From contig SAIW01000006.1 of assembly GCA_004028795.1 (NCBI GenBank), positions 310,001 to 374,000 of the forward strand: DNA of 64,000 bases, given 5' to 3'. This DNA is from Chitinophagaceae bacterium (lineage in GTDB: Bacteria > Bacteroidota > Bacteroidia > Chitinophagales > Chitinophagaceae). The translations under genes and the position numbers were made by a program. The notes below the pieces were generated by a model. It did not search any database and was not told where the DNA came from. It saw nothing but the letters and a program-made list of their open reading frames with translations. Numbering within the stretch: position 1 is the stretch's first letter; every line of letters begins with the position of its first letter. Shown one piece after another: positions 1-10,711 of this stretch.

Positions 1-792
1 GTATTAGTGAAAGTGGCTCCTTATCCTGCCGTTGCTGCGACAGGAAACGCAACCGTATGCTTTGGCAACAGAACACAATTAAATGCCAATATTGTAGGGT
101 CAACATTTACATGGAAGCCGACTAATACACTTTTAAATGCAAACACATTAAACCCTATTGCAGGGCCCGTTAAAACAACGCAATATATCTTAACCGTTAG
201 CGATACTGTTGGTTGCCCCAAACCTGTAAGCGATACTGTTACCGTAAAAGTTATTCAACCTGTAACAGTAAAAGCAGGTAAAGATACCAGTATAGTTGCC
301 AACCAGCCATTGCAGTTGAATGCTACTGTAACAGACACAACAGGTATTTCATTCTTATGGTCTCCTTCAACAGGCCTAAATAATCCGAATATATCTTATC
401 CTGTTGCAACTTTAACTACTGCTGTTGATTCTATCCGTTATGTAGTAAAAGCTACCTTAGATTCTGTTGGTTGTTATGGCACAGCTAATATATGGGTGAA
501 AGTATTTAAAACAGACCCTGACATTTTTGTACCTTCTGCGTTTACTCCTAATAAAGATGGGTTGAATGATATTATAAAGCCTATTCCCATAGGCATAACA
601 ACATTAAGTTATTTCAGAATATATAACCGATGGGGGCAATTATTATACAGCACTTCAGAAATAGGACAAGGCTGGGATGGTAATGCAAATGGCACTGCAC
701 AAGCACCCGGCACTTATGTTTATACTGCTCAGGGTATTGATTATACAGGCAAAACAATATTCAGAAAGGGAACTGTTGTTTTAATAAGATAA
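1..792 (+). CDS. T9SS-sorted surface protein, C-terminal part (partial)
   Basis: The frame is open at the left edge, so only the last ~263 residues are visible. They show beta-rich PKD/Ig-like repeats (segments such as GSTFTWKP and ISFLWSPSTGL, with repeated SDTV strands). A terminal domain of ~90 residues follows, with FVPSAFTPNKDGLND, FRIYNRWGQLLY, GWDGN and PGTYVYTA, the signature of the gliding-motility C-terminal domain (CHU_C, type B T9SS signal). By family knowledge such proteins are exported by the type IX system and stay at the cell surface. The translocon gene sprA lies 0.8 kb downstream. The function of the missing N-terminal part cannot be inferred. Confidence 0.88.
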   Translation, partial: VLVKVAPYPAVAATGNATVCFGNRTQLNANIVGSTFTWKPTNTLLNANTLNPIAGPVKTTQYILTVSDTVGCPKPVSDTVTVKVIQPVTVKAGKDTSIVANQPLQLNATVTDTTGISFLWSPSTGLNNPNISYPVATLTTAVDSIRYVVKATLDSVGCYGTANIWVKVFKTDPDIFVPSAFTPNKDGLNDIIKPIPIGITTLSYFRIYNRWGQLLYSTSEIGQGWDGNANGTAQAPGTYVYTAQGIDYTGKTIFRKGTVVLIR

Positions 793-872
793 TCAGATTT
801 CATTGTCACATTAGTACAGGCTTCTTAATTTCGCCCCGCCAATAATTTTAAACTTCAAATCATCAATTGATA

Positions 873-1628
873 ATGATTATTCTTATTACAGGAGCTACAT
901 CAGGCTTTGGAAAAGCCACCGCTGAAAAATTTGCAGCAAACGGCTGGCATTGTATTATAACAGGAAGAAGAGAAGAAAGATTATTATCATTAGCACAGGA
1001 ACTCACTTCAAAATATAACATAAAAGCGTTACCGCTTGTTTTTGATGTAAGAGATAAAGCAGCAACATTTAATGCATTACAGCATTTGCCTGAAGAATGG
1101 AAGCAAATTGATGTATTATATAATAATGCAGGCGGGGCCTGGGGAAGAGATAGTTTTGAAAATGGTTTGGTAGAAGATTATGAAACCATGATTGATACAA
1201 ATGTAAACGGATTATTATATGTAACCAAAGCCGTTTTACCATATATGATTGCTAATAAAAAAGGACATGTAATTAATATGGGTTCAGTGGCTGCAAAAGA
1301 TATGTATCAAAACGGAAATGTTTACTGTGCTGTTAAAGCTGCTGTTGATGCATTAACACATACCATGCGTATTGATTTGCTGCAACATAAAATAAAAGTT
1401 ACTGCAATACACCCGGGTGCTGCCGATACTGAATTTGCTTTGGTACGTTTTAAAGGAGATGAAAACAAAGCTGCCGCTACTTATAAAGGTTATGAACCGC
1501 TTCACGCCAATGATGTTGCAGATATTATTTACTACTGTGCAACTTTACCACCACATGTTTGCATTAATGATTTAGTAGTTACCTGCACTGCACAAGCTGA
1601 TGGTATTTACTTTCACAAAGAAGGATAG
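873..1628 (+). CDS. SDR family NAD(P)-dependent oxidoreductase (YdfG-like)
   Basis: A classical short-chain dehydrogenase of ~251 residues. The Rossmann glycine motif TGATSGFG is at residues 6-13, NNAG at 84-87, and the catalytic Ser138, Tyr151 and Lys155 (YCAVK) are in place. Length and motifs resemble the YdfG/serine-3-dehydrogenase branch that reduces small hydroxy acids or semialdehydes, but the substrate is not visible. An in-frame TTG lies 6 bases upstream; the ATG is preferred because it puts the first beta strand right at the N-terminus. The stop is only 2 bases from the convergent stop of sprA, leaving no room for a separate intergenic terminator. Confidence 0.9.
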   Translation: MIILITGATSGFGKATAEKFAANGWHCIITGRREERLLSLAQELTSKYNIKALPLVFDVRDKAATFNALQHLPEEWKQIDVLYNNAGGAWGRDSFENGLVEDYETMIDTNVNGLLYVTKAVLPYMIANKKGHVINMGSVAAKDMYQNGNVYCAVKAAVDALTHTMRIDLLQHKIKVTAIHPGAADTEFALVRFKGDENKAAATYKGYEPLHANDVADIIYYCATLPPHVCINDLVVTCTAQADGIYFHKEG

Positions 1629-1630
1629 CA

Positions 1631-4600
1631 TTACGGTGCCAATGAAATTCTGAACTGTAGGCCTGCTCTTGTAATAATAGTTGGTGCAGAAGTTGAGATA
1701 TATGGTGTTACTCTTCTTTGATCAAAATAGAATTTAATATTTAACCGGTTGTTCAACACATAATCAATAGAAGGTTGAATGGTTATTACTTTTTGCCCGC
1801 CTGTACCATAAGCATTGCTTTGGTCTAACCTGCTGTTGCTGGTAGCATCATCTCTAAAGCCTAAATCTAACTTCACACTTAAATCGTTCTGTAATTTTTT
1901 ATTCTTCATACCCGGTAATTTGAATGGTAAATTTAACCCGCGTTTACGCCAGCTAAAGCCTGTAACCCACTCTGTACCTAATGTTTGGCTTAACTGATAA
2001 TCAATTAAACTTAAACTTAATGTTCGGGTTTTTCTATATTCAAATTTTAGGTTTAACTGTTTGGTCGTGGTGATATCAATTCCGATTAACGGAGAGAACC
2101 CTTCACTCATAGTAATATTCGGCACTAAATAAAAAGGAATATAATTACCGCTGACTGTATCAACAAAACCGGGAGCACCAAACCTGAACGGATCGCTGTA
2201 TAACAAGGCACTCGTATAACTGTTCATACTTAAAGTACCCGTATAAGTATGCGTAAGATTTATGGATGAGAATATTTTTTGCAATGCAGGAATTTTTGAT
2301 AACCCAGTATAAGTTACTCTCCAGTTAGGTTTCGGAAGAATACCACTAAAAGGATTGGATTTAATATTACCATTGCTTTGAGCTATTAAAGGAATATCTT
2401 TTGCACTCTTACCTGTATATGCTGCAAGAAATGCAGGTATTAAAACATCCTGAGAATATCTTCCGTAACCTTTGGCAAAACCATCTGCCGTGGTACCGCC
2501 TGAATAATAAGGATTTAAGGCAGCAACACGTTGCGATATAATTATACGGTTGGCTTCAAAATCTTTAAAAGTTTGTGATACTTCATTAGGGTTACTACTT
2601 CTGAATAATGTTCCGAAAGAAATATAAGATACACTGAAACCACCGCTTGCATACGGACTTAAATGCTGTTGCTTAGCACCTGTATTCAATGTGTCTTTAA
2701 ACAATTCTGTGTATTCTTTTGTAAAACTTTTCTCCCAGCTTAAATCAATCCTGAATTCTTTTACAGGCTCTACCTGTGCCGTTAACCTTAGCTTCTGCTC
2801 AAAGTTTTGACGATAGTAAGCGTTAAATGTACTGTCTCTTGTTATTAAATTTTTTCTTGATTTATCATTCAACCAGCTTGTATCGGGTTGCATACCGAAA
2901 ACATATCCTAAACCCGGTTGCATGCTCCTCCAGTTTTGCCCTAAAAACTGTGTGCTGTCTAAATATCCCGGCACACGGCTATGATAGTTTTCACTGTAAT
3001 CAACCGTTACATTTTTAACCATTGTAATTAATCTTCCTGCTGCTTTTGCAACAGCACCCATTTCATAAGGTGTGTTTTGTTGCTGTAGTTTTCTTGCAAG
3101 CCTGTCATCTCTTTTTAATTGCCGCCATTTAGCTAATGCCTGTCTTTTTGCTTTACCTTTTAATAAATGTCCTTGTGCATCTCTTATCACTTCATTTCTT
3201 GGTTTTATAACAATACCTGTTGGTTGCAATATTGGCTTAGCGGGATTTTTGGTAGTAGGATTATTTCTGTTTACAGGCGGGGCAATATTATCTATTGAAC
3301 GAAGCCACTTGCTTTTCATATATAACCTTGAAAAATCAAACTGGCTGCTGAAAGTATTTTCCTGACTGTTTTCTAAGGTATTGCCCAATGAGGTAGCTAA
3401 TAAACTTGCACCTATCCAGTTGTAAGATGTTCCGTAAGTATAGCGTGCATTTATCCAATCTGTTAATGGAAATTTATTTAACGGAAAAGTATAGCTTGCT
3501 GTTGCACGTTGTGTATACAGTGTGTTTCTTCCTCCTTTCCAGAAATTATTTCTTACCGTATCTCTTTTCAACTGTGTGTTCAATAAACCGTAAGGTTCAT
3601 CTATTCTTGCATTATCGGTTGCACTGAAGTCTATGTTTAATGAACGTGATAAATCCCAACGCAAATTATAAAATCTATCATGCGTAAAATATTTATCATA
3701 CGTTGTATCTACCCGTTGCACTTTGGTAACTGTTAAATCTGTATTTACAATACGTGGAATATATTGTGCAAACTGCCTGTTAATATCACTTCTGTAACTT
3801 AATAAAGAAGGCATCAAATTAAAGTTGAAATCTCTTACCAGGCTTACCCACTGGCTTCTTCCTTTAATTACTTTCTTTAGAGGCTCTTTAAATTTTGATT
3901 GTTTATTATACGTGTAACCTAACCCTAAACGCCATTTGTTTATATTATTACTTAATACTGTTGGGCTGCTTTGTAATGTTTGAGTTACCGAATAACTCAC
4001 ATCAAAATTGCTGATGCTCCATATATGTACTTTACCTTTCGGCATAACACGCACATTGCTAAAATTGAGTGTTGAAATTGTTGTTTGATCGATTGCTGCA
4101 TTTTTAATGGAATCTCTCTCTGCTCTTGATTTTGCTAAGTTCAATTTATCAGTATATAAAATATCATTATCAAACGGGTCGTATTGCGGTGTATGTACAA
4201 CACGGTTATAACTTGCATAAACAGGAATAGATAGCCTTGCTGTTTTAGGTAATAATTTACCTGCATCTATGCTTGCAGCAGCATCAAACTGAAACATATT
4301 ATCTCTTGCCCTCTCATTAATATGAGATTCGATACTTCCCCAACCTTGTGTATAAGTACTTGCTGAAACGCTTACCCTGCCTAAATCTGCGAGTTGTACC
4401 TCTACTTTACCCGTTGCAGCATAGGCACCTTTTTCATTAATTTCACTTAATCGTAATTCATTAATCCATACTTCTGCATTTAAAGCAGCAGGGTTAGCAT
4501 CCTTAGCATTTTCAACAGCAACCAATATTCCTGTTACTGCACCTAAGTTCGGATTACCCAATACACTGATTGTTTTTCCGTTAACTGTTTGTCTGAAAAT

Positions 4601-7600
4601 ATTTGTTACAGATGCACCGGCAGTTGTATTACGATTTGTTTTAACGGTTATTAAGTCCTGTAAATTAAAATCGAGATTATTTAAAGTTGGCCACACTACA
4701 TCTGCTTGTGAAGCAGTATAAGAGCCGGGTAATGTTATACTTAACGGATATTTTACTTCGTAATAATTATTCAAAAAATCTTGACCGATACGAACTATAA
4801 TGTTTAACTCTTTATCTTTTACTGCTACTTGTCCAACAACACTTTCAGCATGCACAAACATAGAAAGCTTACCATAATTACGCATATCATAATTAGGTAA
4901 TGTTTTAAAAACACCTCTTGATTTTCCATCTAATAAATTTCTTACCTGTAAGCTTAGAGCCTGCTCATTCTGTAAAAGGTTTACACCATTATTACTTAAT
5001 GATTGTACACGCTGAATACCCGGCGGAATAACATAATTAACAGGTGTTCTGCTGCTGTTTTCTTCTAAGTTTACCGCTAAGGTATTTGATGTAGTTACAG
5101 AAGTATTGATTGGTGTATAAGCACCTGTTGTATCTACTTCGTATGTAAACTGCCTCCATGTATTTCTTACTAAGTTTAATGTAGCAAAACGCATAACTAC
5201 AGAATCATTAAAACCTGTCATGTACATTCTTATAAAACGAATAGATTTAAAGTCGGGAATCTGACCAACCTTCTGCACATAATCTTTAATAGGTATTCTG
5301 AATAAATACCAGTTTTCATTAGCACTTGTGCCATTGGCATAACTAACAGGTACCACACGTTTATCTGTTATGTACTTAGTGTTGCCTACATCCATGCCGG
5401 GCTTTAAATCAACCTGATATTCGTAATATTCTTCTGTTTCGTTTAAAGTATTATCTCTGTTTAAATCTTCGTTATCAGGATATAAAGTGGCAGCCGAAGC
5501 AAACTGAGAATTGGTTGAGGATACAGGTGAATTGCCTTGCGGGTTATTATAATTTTTATACCTGCCTAAAATACCGGTACCTGCTGCATCAAACTTTGAA
5601 TCTCTGTACCATACATAATCATCATTTGATGGATCGTTGATAGCTCTTTGATACAATGCAGATGCGGTGCCGAATGTAGCAGCTAACTGATTTAAGTAAC
5701 CTGCCCTTTTTCTTCTTTCACCATCATTATCCAAACCATCAAAACCAACATCCTGATAAGGCCTGTCATTGGCATCGTTACTGAAAGCATTGGTAACCTG
5801 AATGGGATTAACAGGTGTTTTACCCCAGGTATTACTGCTATCAACCGCTGCGGGAGAGTTAGGTGTACTCAATCCATTTTCATAAAAACGTTTACCGTCT
5901 TTCAATATATCTTCACTCACACTTCCTAAATCAAAATATAATTTACCGCCTGTACTGGTTGGCATTTTAATAAAAGGATCTTGTGCCCAGAATTCTATAA
6001 ATTCAAAATTGTTGGTTTCAAAATCAGTCTGGTCAAGGCTTCGCATAATACCACCCCATTTAGCTGCAGGGTTTCTCAATTTACCGTTACCATCAATTTG
6101 AGAAGGGCTTGTTTCATAATTATACGGACCTAACTCTTTAGGATAATAGGCTAAATCGAAAGTGGTTGTTTGTGTATTAATAATATTGGTTGTTTGTTGC
6201 GGGAATATTTCATTGGTATAAACCAAACGAACACGCGGGTCGCTCAATTCATTTAAGTTACCTCTTAAAGGATTGGTTGGACTATTTTTATCCTGCATGT
6301 TTGGTTCAATATTATACCATGCCAGTTTGGCTCTATTCTTTCCATAATCAACGGAATCACTTAAGTTGGCTTCAGGAAATTTACCATTGTTGGCAGGTGT
6401 TGAAGCCAATGCCCATGATACTAAAGGAAAGCGTAAATCAATATTGCTGCGGGCTCCCTCAAAATCATCTAAATAAATTAAACCATTACCCCCTGTTCCT
6501 ATTTGCGGAGGATGACCGGGTTTAAAATAAGCACCTTCACCATAAGCAGTTATGGTACTCATGGCTTTGGTATTGTAAAAAGGTAATTTATTTAATGCCC
6601 TTGTTAAGCCAGGCCAGTTTGATTTAAAGTTGAAATCAACACCATACATACTGTTACGAATAGGGTCTTCACCATAATTCATTTTAGTAAAGAATGGCCT
6701 TTCATTTAAACGTTCATAGGTTGCACCGAGTGATAATTTTTTGCTTGCCAGATAATCTAAACGTAAGCCCATAAAGCCACGCTGCTGAATGCCAAAGCCT
6801 GCATTATTTTCGTAAGAAACATTTACAGCAACACCGGAATTTAAAATTGCCTGATTTAAAATTTTAAGTGAACCGACATTATAATCAATTACATAATCTG
6901 CATTTTCAATTAATGTTTGTCCGCCTGCGGTAACTTTTACAGAACCCTGCGGAATATTGGCAGCATTCAAATAAATCTCACTGCCACCACTTCCTTTGGC
7001 TTGCCCCTGCATGGTAAACCTATCAAGGTTGGCAAAAGTTTGTGCTATGGCTTTTATAGAATCGTATAACTGTTTAAACAAATATTTATTCTTGAAAGCT
7101 ACGGCTGGTGCAGAGTTATAAGCCAATTTTTCTAAATCGCTACCGAAAGGCTCTAATACCGGAAAAATTACTTTGCCCTGTTGCGATAGAATGGTAAAGC
7201 CTTCTACAAAATCAAATACACCATCGGGTTGCGGGTCGTTGCGATTATTCAATCTGTCTAACTGAAGAATTGATAATAATGCTTTGCCATCAACAGCAGC
7301 ATCAGCTTCAGGCAAATATCTTTTTAAACCACCACTTGGTTGGTCGTATAACACATTTAATTGAAAGCCATCTTTTGAAATACCTGCCATATCTAATGAA
7401 TACACATTCTTCATCATTAATTTCCAGATAGGTAAGGCAGTACGTGCAGAAGTTGCTTTTAATAATTTTAAGAATAATACTTTCTGAACACCTTGTGTGG
7501 AATCTAATGCCACATCCTGCGAAAACTCTCCTACCTGATAAACCCTTCCGTTGTAAGTGTATTGATAGGCAACTGCTAAAACATCATCAGGTTGCAGCTG

Positions 7601-8932
7601 TGCACTTAATGATAAGAAACCTATTTGCGGATTGAAATAATATTCTGTTGCTGCTAATTTTCTGGCGAATACTTTTTCAAAATCGTTAATGGGTTGCAAG
7701 CCTTGCGATTGTAACTTACTTGTTACTAAAGACGGATTACGATAAGTTATATCTCCTGTTAATTTTCCATACAAATCATTGGCTGCGTTTTGCGGCAAGG
7801 GTGATGATGTTTGTGAATGAACATTAACATTATAAGGTTGATTTTCACCTAAATCCATAAAGCCAACCACATCTCTGGCATTGGTAGTTGCACCCGTTCT
7901 ATTGGTTACCCATACTTCAATACGTTGTATTTGCACCTGACTGTTTACTACGGGTAAATTAGCCATTGCAGTATTGTAATTATTTCTCATGTATTGAGCT
8001 AAGAGAAAGTTTCTATTCTCTTCATAATCATCTAACTTTTTTTGAAAAGTAGTTAATGCTGCACCACCTTTTAAAGTTTGTGTTTGCCTTTGAGAGCGTT
8101 GGTTGGCAATAGCGGCTGTTACAAATAATTTACCAAACTGTAACTGTGTTTTTAAACCGAATAAGTTTTGTACACTACCTATTAATGTGCTTTTGGTTTG
8201 AAAAGACATATTACCTGCCTCAACACTTTTCAATATCTCGTCATCCATTCCTTTATAATCTAACTTCAATTGATTAAGATAATCGAAGGTGGAAAGTGTG
8301 TTGTAATTGATAGGCAGTTTTAATTTATCGCCAATGCTTGCATTTACATTCAGGTTGGTGTTCATGTTAAAATCAAAACCACCTGTTTTTCTGGCACGTT
8401 CGGGCAATGTAGGGTTTAGTGTATTCTGACCATCATATCCCAACAAAACATCTACACTACCTTGTGGCTTAACATCAACCTTTAAACCGTTAGGGCCAAC
8501 ACCAAAAATTCTATCAAATAATTTATCATATACTCTTGCTTTAGGCCTTTGTACTTTTTTGTTTAACAGCGTTAAAGCATTGGCACGTTCTTTAAAATAA
8601 TCTGTTTCATATTGTTTATTCCGCAGCAAATAAAATTGCTCGAATGTCAGCGATGTCGGCTTTCTGTAAACTGTATTTCCAACCTTTTCTTCAATATAGT
8701 ATTCGTTTGTTTTAGGGTCGTAAATAATCTTTTGTTTTACAATACCAGTATCAGATAAATCAAAAGGGTTTTTATTCTTCCAGGTAAACCTGTCTCCCCT
8801 TCTGTCATAAATAGGAAAACGTAAAGAATCTTTTGAAGGAATAGAGTCTTTGCTCTGTGCCTGCACATACAAAGGCACACAGTTTATTGCAGTTAGTGTA
8901 AAAGAAAAAAGAAAAACAAATAGTCGCTTCAA
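1631..8932 (-). CDS. sprA: T9SS outer-membrane translocon SprA (Sov)
   Basis: A giant 2433-residue protein with an N-terminal signal peptide (hydrophobic LFVFLFSFTLTAINCVP, then VQAQ). The length matches SprA/Sov, the very large beta barrel that forms the type IX secretion pore. Visible landmarks include the early IYDPKTNEYYIEEKVG segment, long aromatic beta-strand stretches, and a C-terminal membrane-type strand ending TRAGLQFRISLAP. Its position just downstream of ruvA on the same strand is the arrangement known from other Bacteroidota. The only start that retains the signal peptide is TTG; an in-frame stop occurs six codons upstream and no ATG is available. It would export cargo such as the CHU_C protein at the left edge. 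Confidence 0.95.
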   Translation of the reverse strand: MKRLFVFLFSFTLTAINCVPLYVQAQSKDSIPSKDSLRFPIYDRRGDRFTWKNKNPFDLSDTGIVKQKIIYDPKTNEYYIEEKVGNTVYRKPTSLTFEQFYLLRNKQYETDYFKERANALTLLNKKVQRPKARVYDKLFDRIFGVGPNGLKVDVKPQGSVDVLLGYDGQNTLNPTLPERARKTGGFDFNMNTNLNVNASIGDKLKLPINYNTLSTFDYLNQLKLDYKGMDDEILKSVEAGNMSFQTKSTLIGSVQNLFGLKTQLQFGKLFVTAAIANQRSQRQTQTLKGGAALTTFQKKLDDYEENRNFLLAQYMRNNYNTAMANLPVVNSQVQIQRIEVWVTNRTGATTNARDVVGFMDLGENQPYNVNVHSQTSSPLPQNAANDLYGKLTGDITYRNPSLVTSKLQSQGLQPINDFEKVFARKLAATEYYFNPQIGFLSLSAQLQPDDVLAVAYQYTYNGRVYQVGEFSQDVALDSTQGVQKVLFLKLLKATSARTALPIWKLMMKNVYSLDMAGISKDGFQLNVLYDQPSGGLKRYLPEADAAVDGKALLSILQLDRLNNRNDPQPDGVFDFVEGFTILSQQGKVIFPVLEPFGSDLEKLAYNSAPAVAFKNKYLFKQLYDSIKAIAQTFANLDRFTMQGQAKGSGGSEIYLNAANIPQGSVKVTAGGQTLIENADYVIDYNVGSLKILNQAILNSGVAVNVSYENNAGFGIQQRGFMGLRLDYLASKKLSLGATYERLNERPFFTKMNYGEDPIRNSMYGVDFNFKSNWPGLTRALNKLPFYNTKAMSTITAYGEGAYFKPGHPPQIGTGGNGLIYLDDFEGARSNIDLRFPLVSWALASTPANNGKFPEANLSDSVDYGKNRAKLAWYNIEPNMQDKNSPTNPLRGNLNELSDPRVRLVYTNEIFPQQTTNIINTQTTTFDLAYYPKELGPYNYETSPSQIDGNGKLRNPAAKWGGIMRSLDQTDFETNNFEFIEFWAQDPFIKMPTSTGGKLYFDLGSVSEDILKDGKRFYENGLSTPNSPAAVDSSNTWGKTPVNPIQVTNAFSNDANDRPYQDVGFDGLDNDGERRKRAGYLNQLAATFGTASALYQRAINDPSNDDYVWYRDSKFDAAGTGILGRYKNYNNPQGNSPVSSTNSQFASAATLYPDNEDLNRDNTLNETEEYYEYQVDLKPGMDVGNTKYITDKRVVPVSYANGTSANENWYLFRIPIKDYVQKVGQIPDFKSIRFIRMYMTGFNDSVVMRFATLNLVRNTWRQFTYEVDTTGAYTPINTSVTTSNTLAVNLEENSSRTPVNYVIPPGIQRVQSLSNNGVNLLQNEQALSLQVRNLLDGKSRGVFKTLPNYDMRNYGKLSMFVHAESVVGQVAVKDKELNIIVRIGQDFLNNYYEVKYPLSITLPGSYTASQADVVWPTLNNLDFNLQDLITVKTNRNTTAGASVTNIFRQTVNGKTISVLGNPNLGAVTGILVAVENAKDANPAALNAEVWINELRLSEINEKGAYAATGKVEVQLADLGRVSVSASTYTQGWGSIESHINERARDNMFQFDAAASIDAGKLLPKTARLSIPVYASYNRVVHTPQYDPFDNDILYTDKLNLAKSRAERDSIKNAAIDQTTISTLNFSNVRVMPKGKVHIWSISNFDVSYSVTQTLQSSPTVLSNNINKWRLGLGYTYNKQSKFKEPLKKVIKGRSQWVSLVRDFNFNLMPSLLSYRSDINRQFAQYIPRIVNTDLTVTKVQRVDTTYDKYFTHDRFYNLRWDLSRSLNIDFSATDNARIDEPYGLLNTQLKRDTVRNNFWKGGRNTLYTQRATASYTFPLNKFPLTDWINARYTYGTSYNWIGASLLATSLGNTLENSQENTFSSQFDFSRLYMKSKWLRSIDNIAPPVNRNNPTTKNPAKPILQPTGIVIKPRNEVIRDAQGHLLKGKAKRQALAKWRQLKRDDRLARKLQQQNTPYEMGAVAKAAGRLITMVKNVTVDYSENYHSRVPGYLDSTQFLGQNWRSMQPGLGYVFGMQPDTSWLNDKSRKNLITRDSTFNAYYRQNFEQKLRLTAQVEPVKEFRIDLSWEKSFTKEYTELFKDTLNTGAKQQHLSPYASGGFSVSYISFGTLFRSSNPNEVSQTFKDFEANRIIISQRVAALNPYYSGGTTADGFAKGYGRYSQDVLIPAFLAAYTGKSAKDIPLIAQSNGNIKSNPFSGILPKPNWRVTYTGLSKIPALQKIFSSINLTHTYTGTLSMNSYTSALLYSDPFRFGAPGFVDTVSGNYIPFYLVPNITMSEGFSPLIGIDITTTKQLNLKFEYRKTRTLSLSLIDYQLSQTLGTEWVTGFSWRKRGLNLPFKLPGMKNKKLQNDLSVKLDLGFRDDATSNSRLDQSNAYGTGGQKVITIQPSIDYVLNNRLNIKFYFDQRRVTPYISTSAPTIITRAGLQFRISLAP

Positions 8933-8973
8933 AACAAATTCACAACTTGGTTAAGTAGATATTTGGCCTATAA

Positions 8974-9555
8974 TCAGAGATTTTTTAATGCGAGTTTGAT
9001 AATATTTTCTAAAGATATGGAAGGATTGGCTATAATTACCTTTTTAACTGCCTGTTCTGCCACATTTTTTGTAATTCCTAAAGCTACCAAAGCATCTACT
9101 GCATCTACATTTGGAGAGGCAACGGCAGCAAAATCTGAAGTAGAAGTACTTATTTGCTTTTGCAGTTTATCTTTCAATTCAACAATAATTCTTTCAGCTG
9201 TTTTTTTACCAATACCTTTTATTAAAGAAAGTTGATTAACGTTTGCTGCTGCAATAGCTCCGGCAATTTCATTAATCTTCATACCGGATAACATCATTCT
9301 TGCTGTGGCTGCTCCAACACCCGATACAGAAATTAATTGCAGAAACATTTCTTTTTCTGCCTCTTCTGCAAAGCCATACAAAACCTGTGCGTTTTCAGTT
9401 ATGTGCAAATAGGTATGTAACAGGCCTTTATCTTTTTCAGCAATAGCGGAATAAGTTTGTAAACTTATCTGAACACCATAGCCAACACCATTTACATCAA
9501 CCACAACATAAGCAGGTGTTTTAATCGCAAAATGGCCTTTTAAAAATGCTATCAT
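8974..9555 (-). CDS. ruvA: Holliday junction branch migration protein RuvA
   Basis: RuvA binds Holliday junctions as a tetramer and loads the RuvB motor. The 193-residue protein has the usual three parts: an N-terminal OB fold (start MIAFLKGHFAIKTPAYVVVD), two helix-hairpin-helix motifs (SVSGVGAATARMML and LIKGIGKKTAERIIVEL), and a short C-terminal domain III (from about residue 150, DALVALGITKNVAEQAVKK) that contacts RuvB. It lies 41 bases upstream of sprA on the same strand and is probably cotranscribed with it. ATG start. Confidence 0.97.
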   Translation of the reverse strand: MIAFLKGHFAIKTPAYVVVDVNGVGYGVQISLQTYSAIAEKDKGLLHTYLHITENAQVLYGFAEEAEKEMFLQLISVSGVGAATARMMLSGMKINEIAGAIAAANVNQLSLIKGIGKKTAERIIVELKDKLQKQISTSTSDFAAVASPNVDAVDALVALGITKNVAEQAVKKVIIANPSISLENIIKLALKNL

Positions 9556-9657
9556 AGAGTTTCAAATGTAGCTATTTGGGTATTACAAGCATTAAAGAGG
9601 CAATAAAAAATAATTACAGATATTTGCGTTCCTTTTGATGGAAATTAAGAAAATACA

Positions 9658-10647
9658 ATGAATAAAATAACAGCAGCAATAACAGCAGTGGGCGGATATG
9701 TTCCTGAAACCAAATTAACCAATGCAGATTTGGAAAAAATGGTAGAAACCAATGATGAATGGATCAGAACCAGAACCGGTATTAGTGAAAGAAGAATTTT
9801 AAATGAACCCGGTAAAGCTACCAGCGATTTAGGTGCACCTGCCATTCAGAATTTATTGAAGAAAAGGGGAATTGAAGCCAGTGAAATAGATTGTATTATT
9901 TGTGCTACTGTAACGCCTGATATGTTTTTTCCGGCAACTGCTAATTTAATTGCACATAAAGTGGGGGCAACCAATGCCTTTGGCTTTGATTTAAGTGCAG
10001 CCTGCAGTGGTTTCTTATACGCTGTAACTACCGGTGCTTCTTTTATTGAAAGTGGCCGGTATAATAAAGTAATTGTTGTAGGTGCTGATAAAATGAGCAG
10101 TATTGTAGATTATACCGATAGAAATACCTGTGTTTTATTTGGTGATGCTGCCGCCGCTATTTTATTAGAGCCTGATACAGATGGCTACGGCATACAGGAT
10201 AGTATTTTAAAATGCGATGGTATTGGTGCCGATTATTTATATATGAGAGCTGGCGGTTCATTAAAACCATCTTCTGTTGAAACAGTTTTAGCCAAAGAAC
10301 ATTACATTTTTCAGGAAGGAAAAACAGTTTTCAAATTTGCCGTAAAAGGCATGGCAGATGTAAGTGCAGAATTATTAGAAAGAAATAATTTAACAGGAGA
10401 AGATATTGCATGGTTAGTGCCGCATCAGGCTAACTTAAGAATTATTGACGCGACTGCCGACAGAATGGGTTTAACCAAAGAAAAGGTTATGATTAATATT
10501 CAGAAATACGGAAATACAACCGCAGCAACCATTCCATTGTGTTTATGGGAATGGGAAAACCAATTAAAGAAAGGTGATAAAATTGTTTTAGCTGCTTTCG
10601 GCGGTGGCTTTACATGGGGTGCTACTTTGGTTAAATGGGCTTATTAA
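9658..10647 (+). CDS. fabH: Beta-ketoacyl-ACP synthase III
   Basis: FabH condenses acetyl- or branched acyl-CoA with malonyl-ACP to start fatty acid synthesis. The 329-residue length is normal. The triad is visible: Cys116 in SAACSGF, His256 in PHQANLRI and Asn286 in YGNTTAA. The C-terminal FGGGFTWGATLVKW is also typical. It is divergent from ruvA with a 102-base gap that should hold both promoters. A strong rho-independent terminator follows. fabD lies ~6 kb away and is not in the same operon. Confidence 0.97.
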   Translation: MNKITAAITAVGGYVPETKLTNADLEKMVETNDEWIRTRTGISERRILNEPGKATSDLGAPAIQNLLKKRGIEASEIDCIICATVTPDMFFPATANLIAHKVGATNAFGFDLSAACSGFLYAVTTGASFIESGRYNKVIVVGADKMSSIVDYTDRNTCVLFGDAAAAILLEPDTDGYGIQDSILKCDGIGADYLYMRAGGSLKPSSVETVLAKEHYIFQEGKTVFKFAVKGMADVSAELLERNNLTGEDIAWLVPHQANLRIIDATADRMGLTKEKVMINIQKYGNTTAATIPLCLWEWENQLKKGDKIVLAAFGGGFTWGATLVKWAY

Positions 10648-10678
10648 TTTTTTAATACGCATCAAATAAATAATAGTC

Positions 10679-10711
10679 AGCTATCTTTTTTGAGATAGCT
10701 TTTTTATTTTG
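10679..10711 (+). terminator. Rho-independent terminator of fabH
   Basis: Perfect 8-bp stem AGCTATCT / AGATAGCT around a 6-base T-rich loop, followed by TTTTTATTTT on the plus strand. It sits 31 bases after the fabH stop and overlaps the last codons of the convergent DinB gene. Confidence 0.85.

Noticed and set aside
3072-3365. 97-residue plus-strand ORF inside sprA
   Set aside because: Antisense shadow of the 2433-residue sprA frame; no start context or family.
6190-6525. 111-residue plus-strand ORF inside sprA
   Set aside because: Antisense shadow with no recognisable domain.
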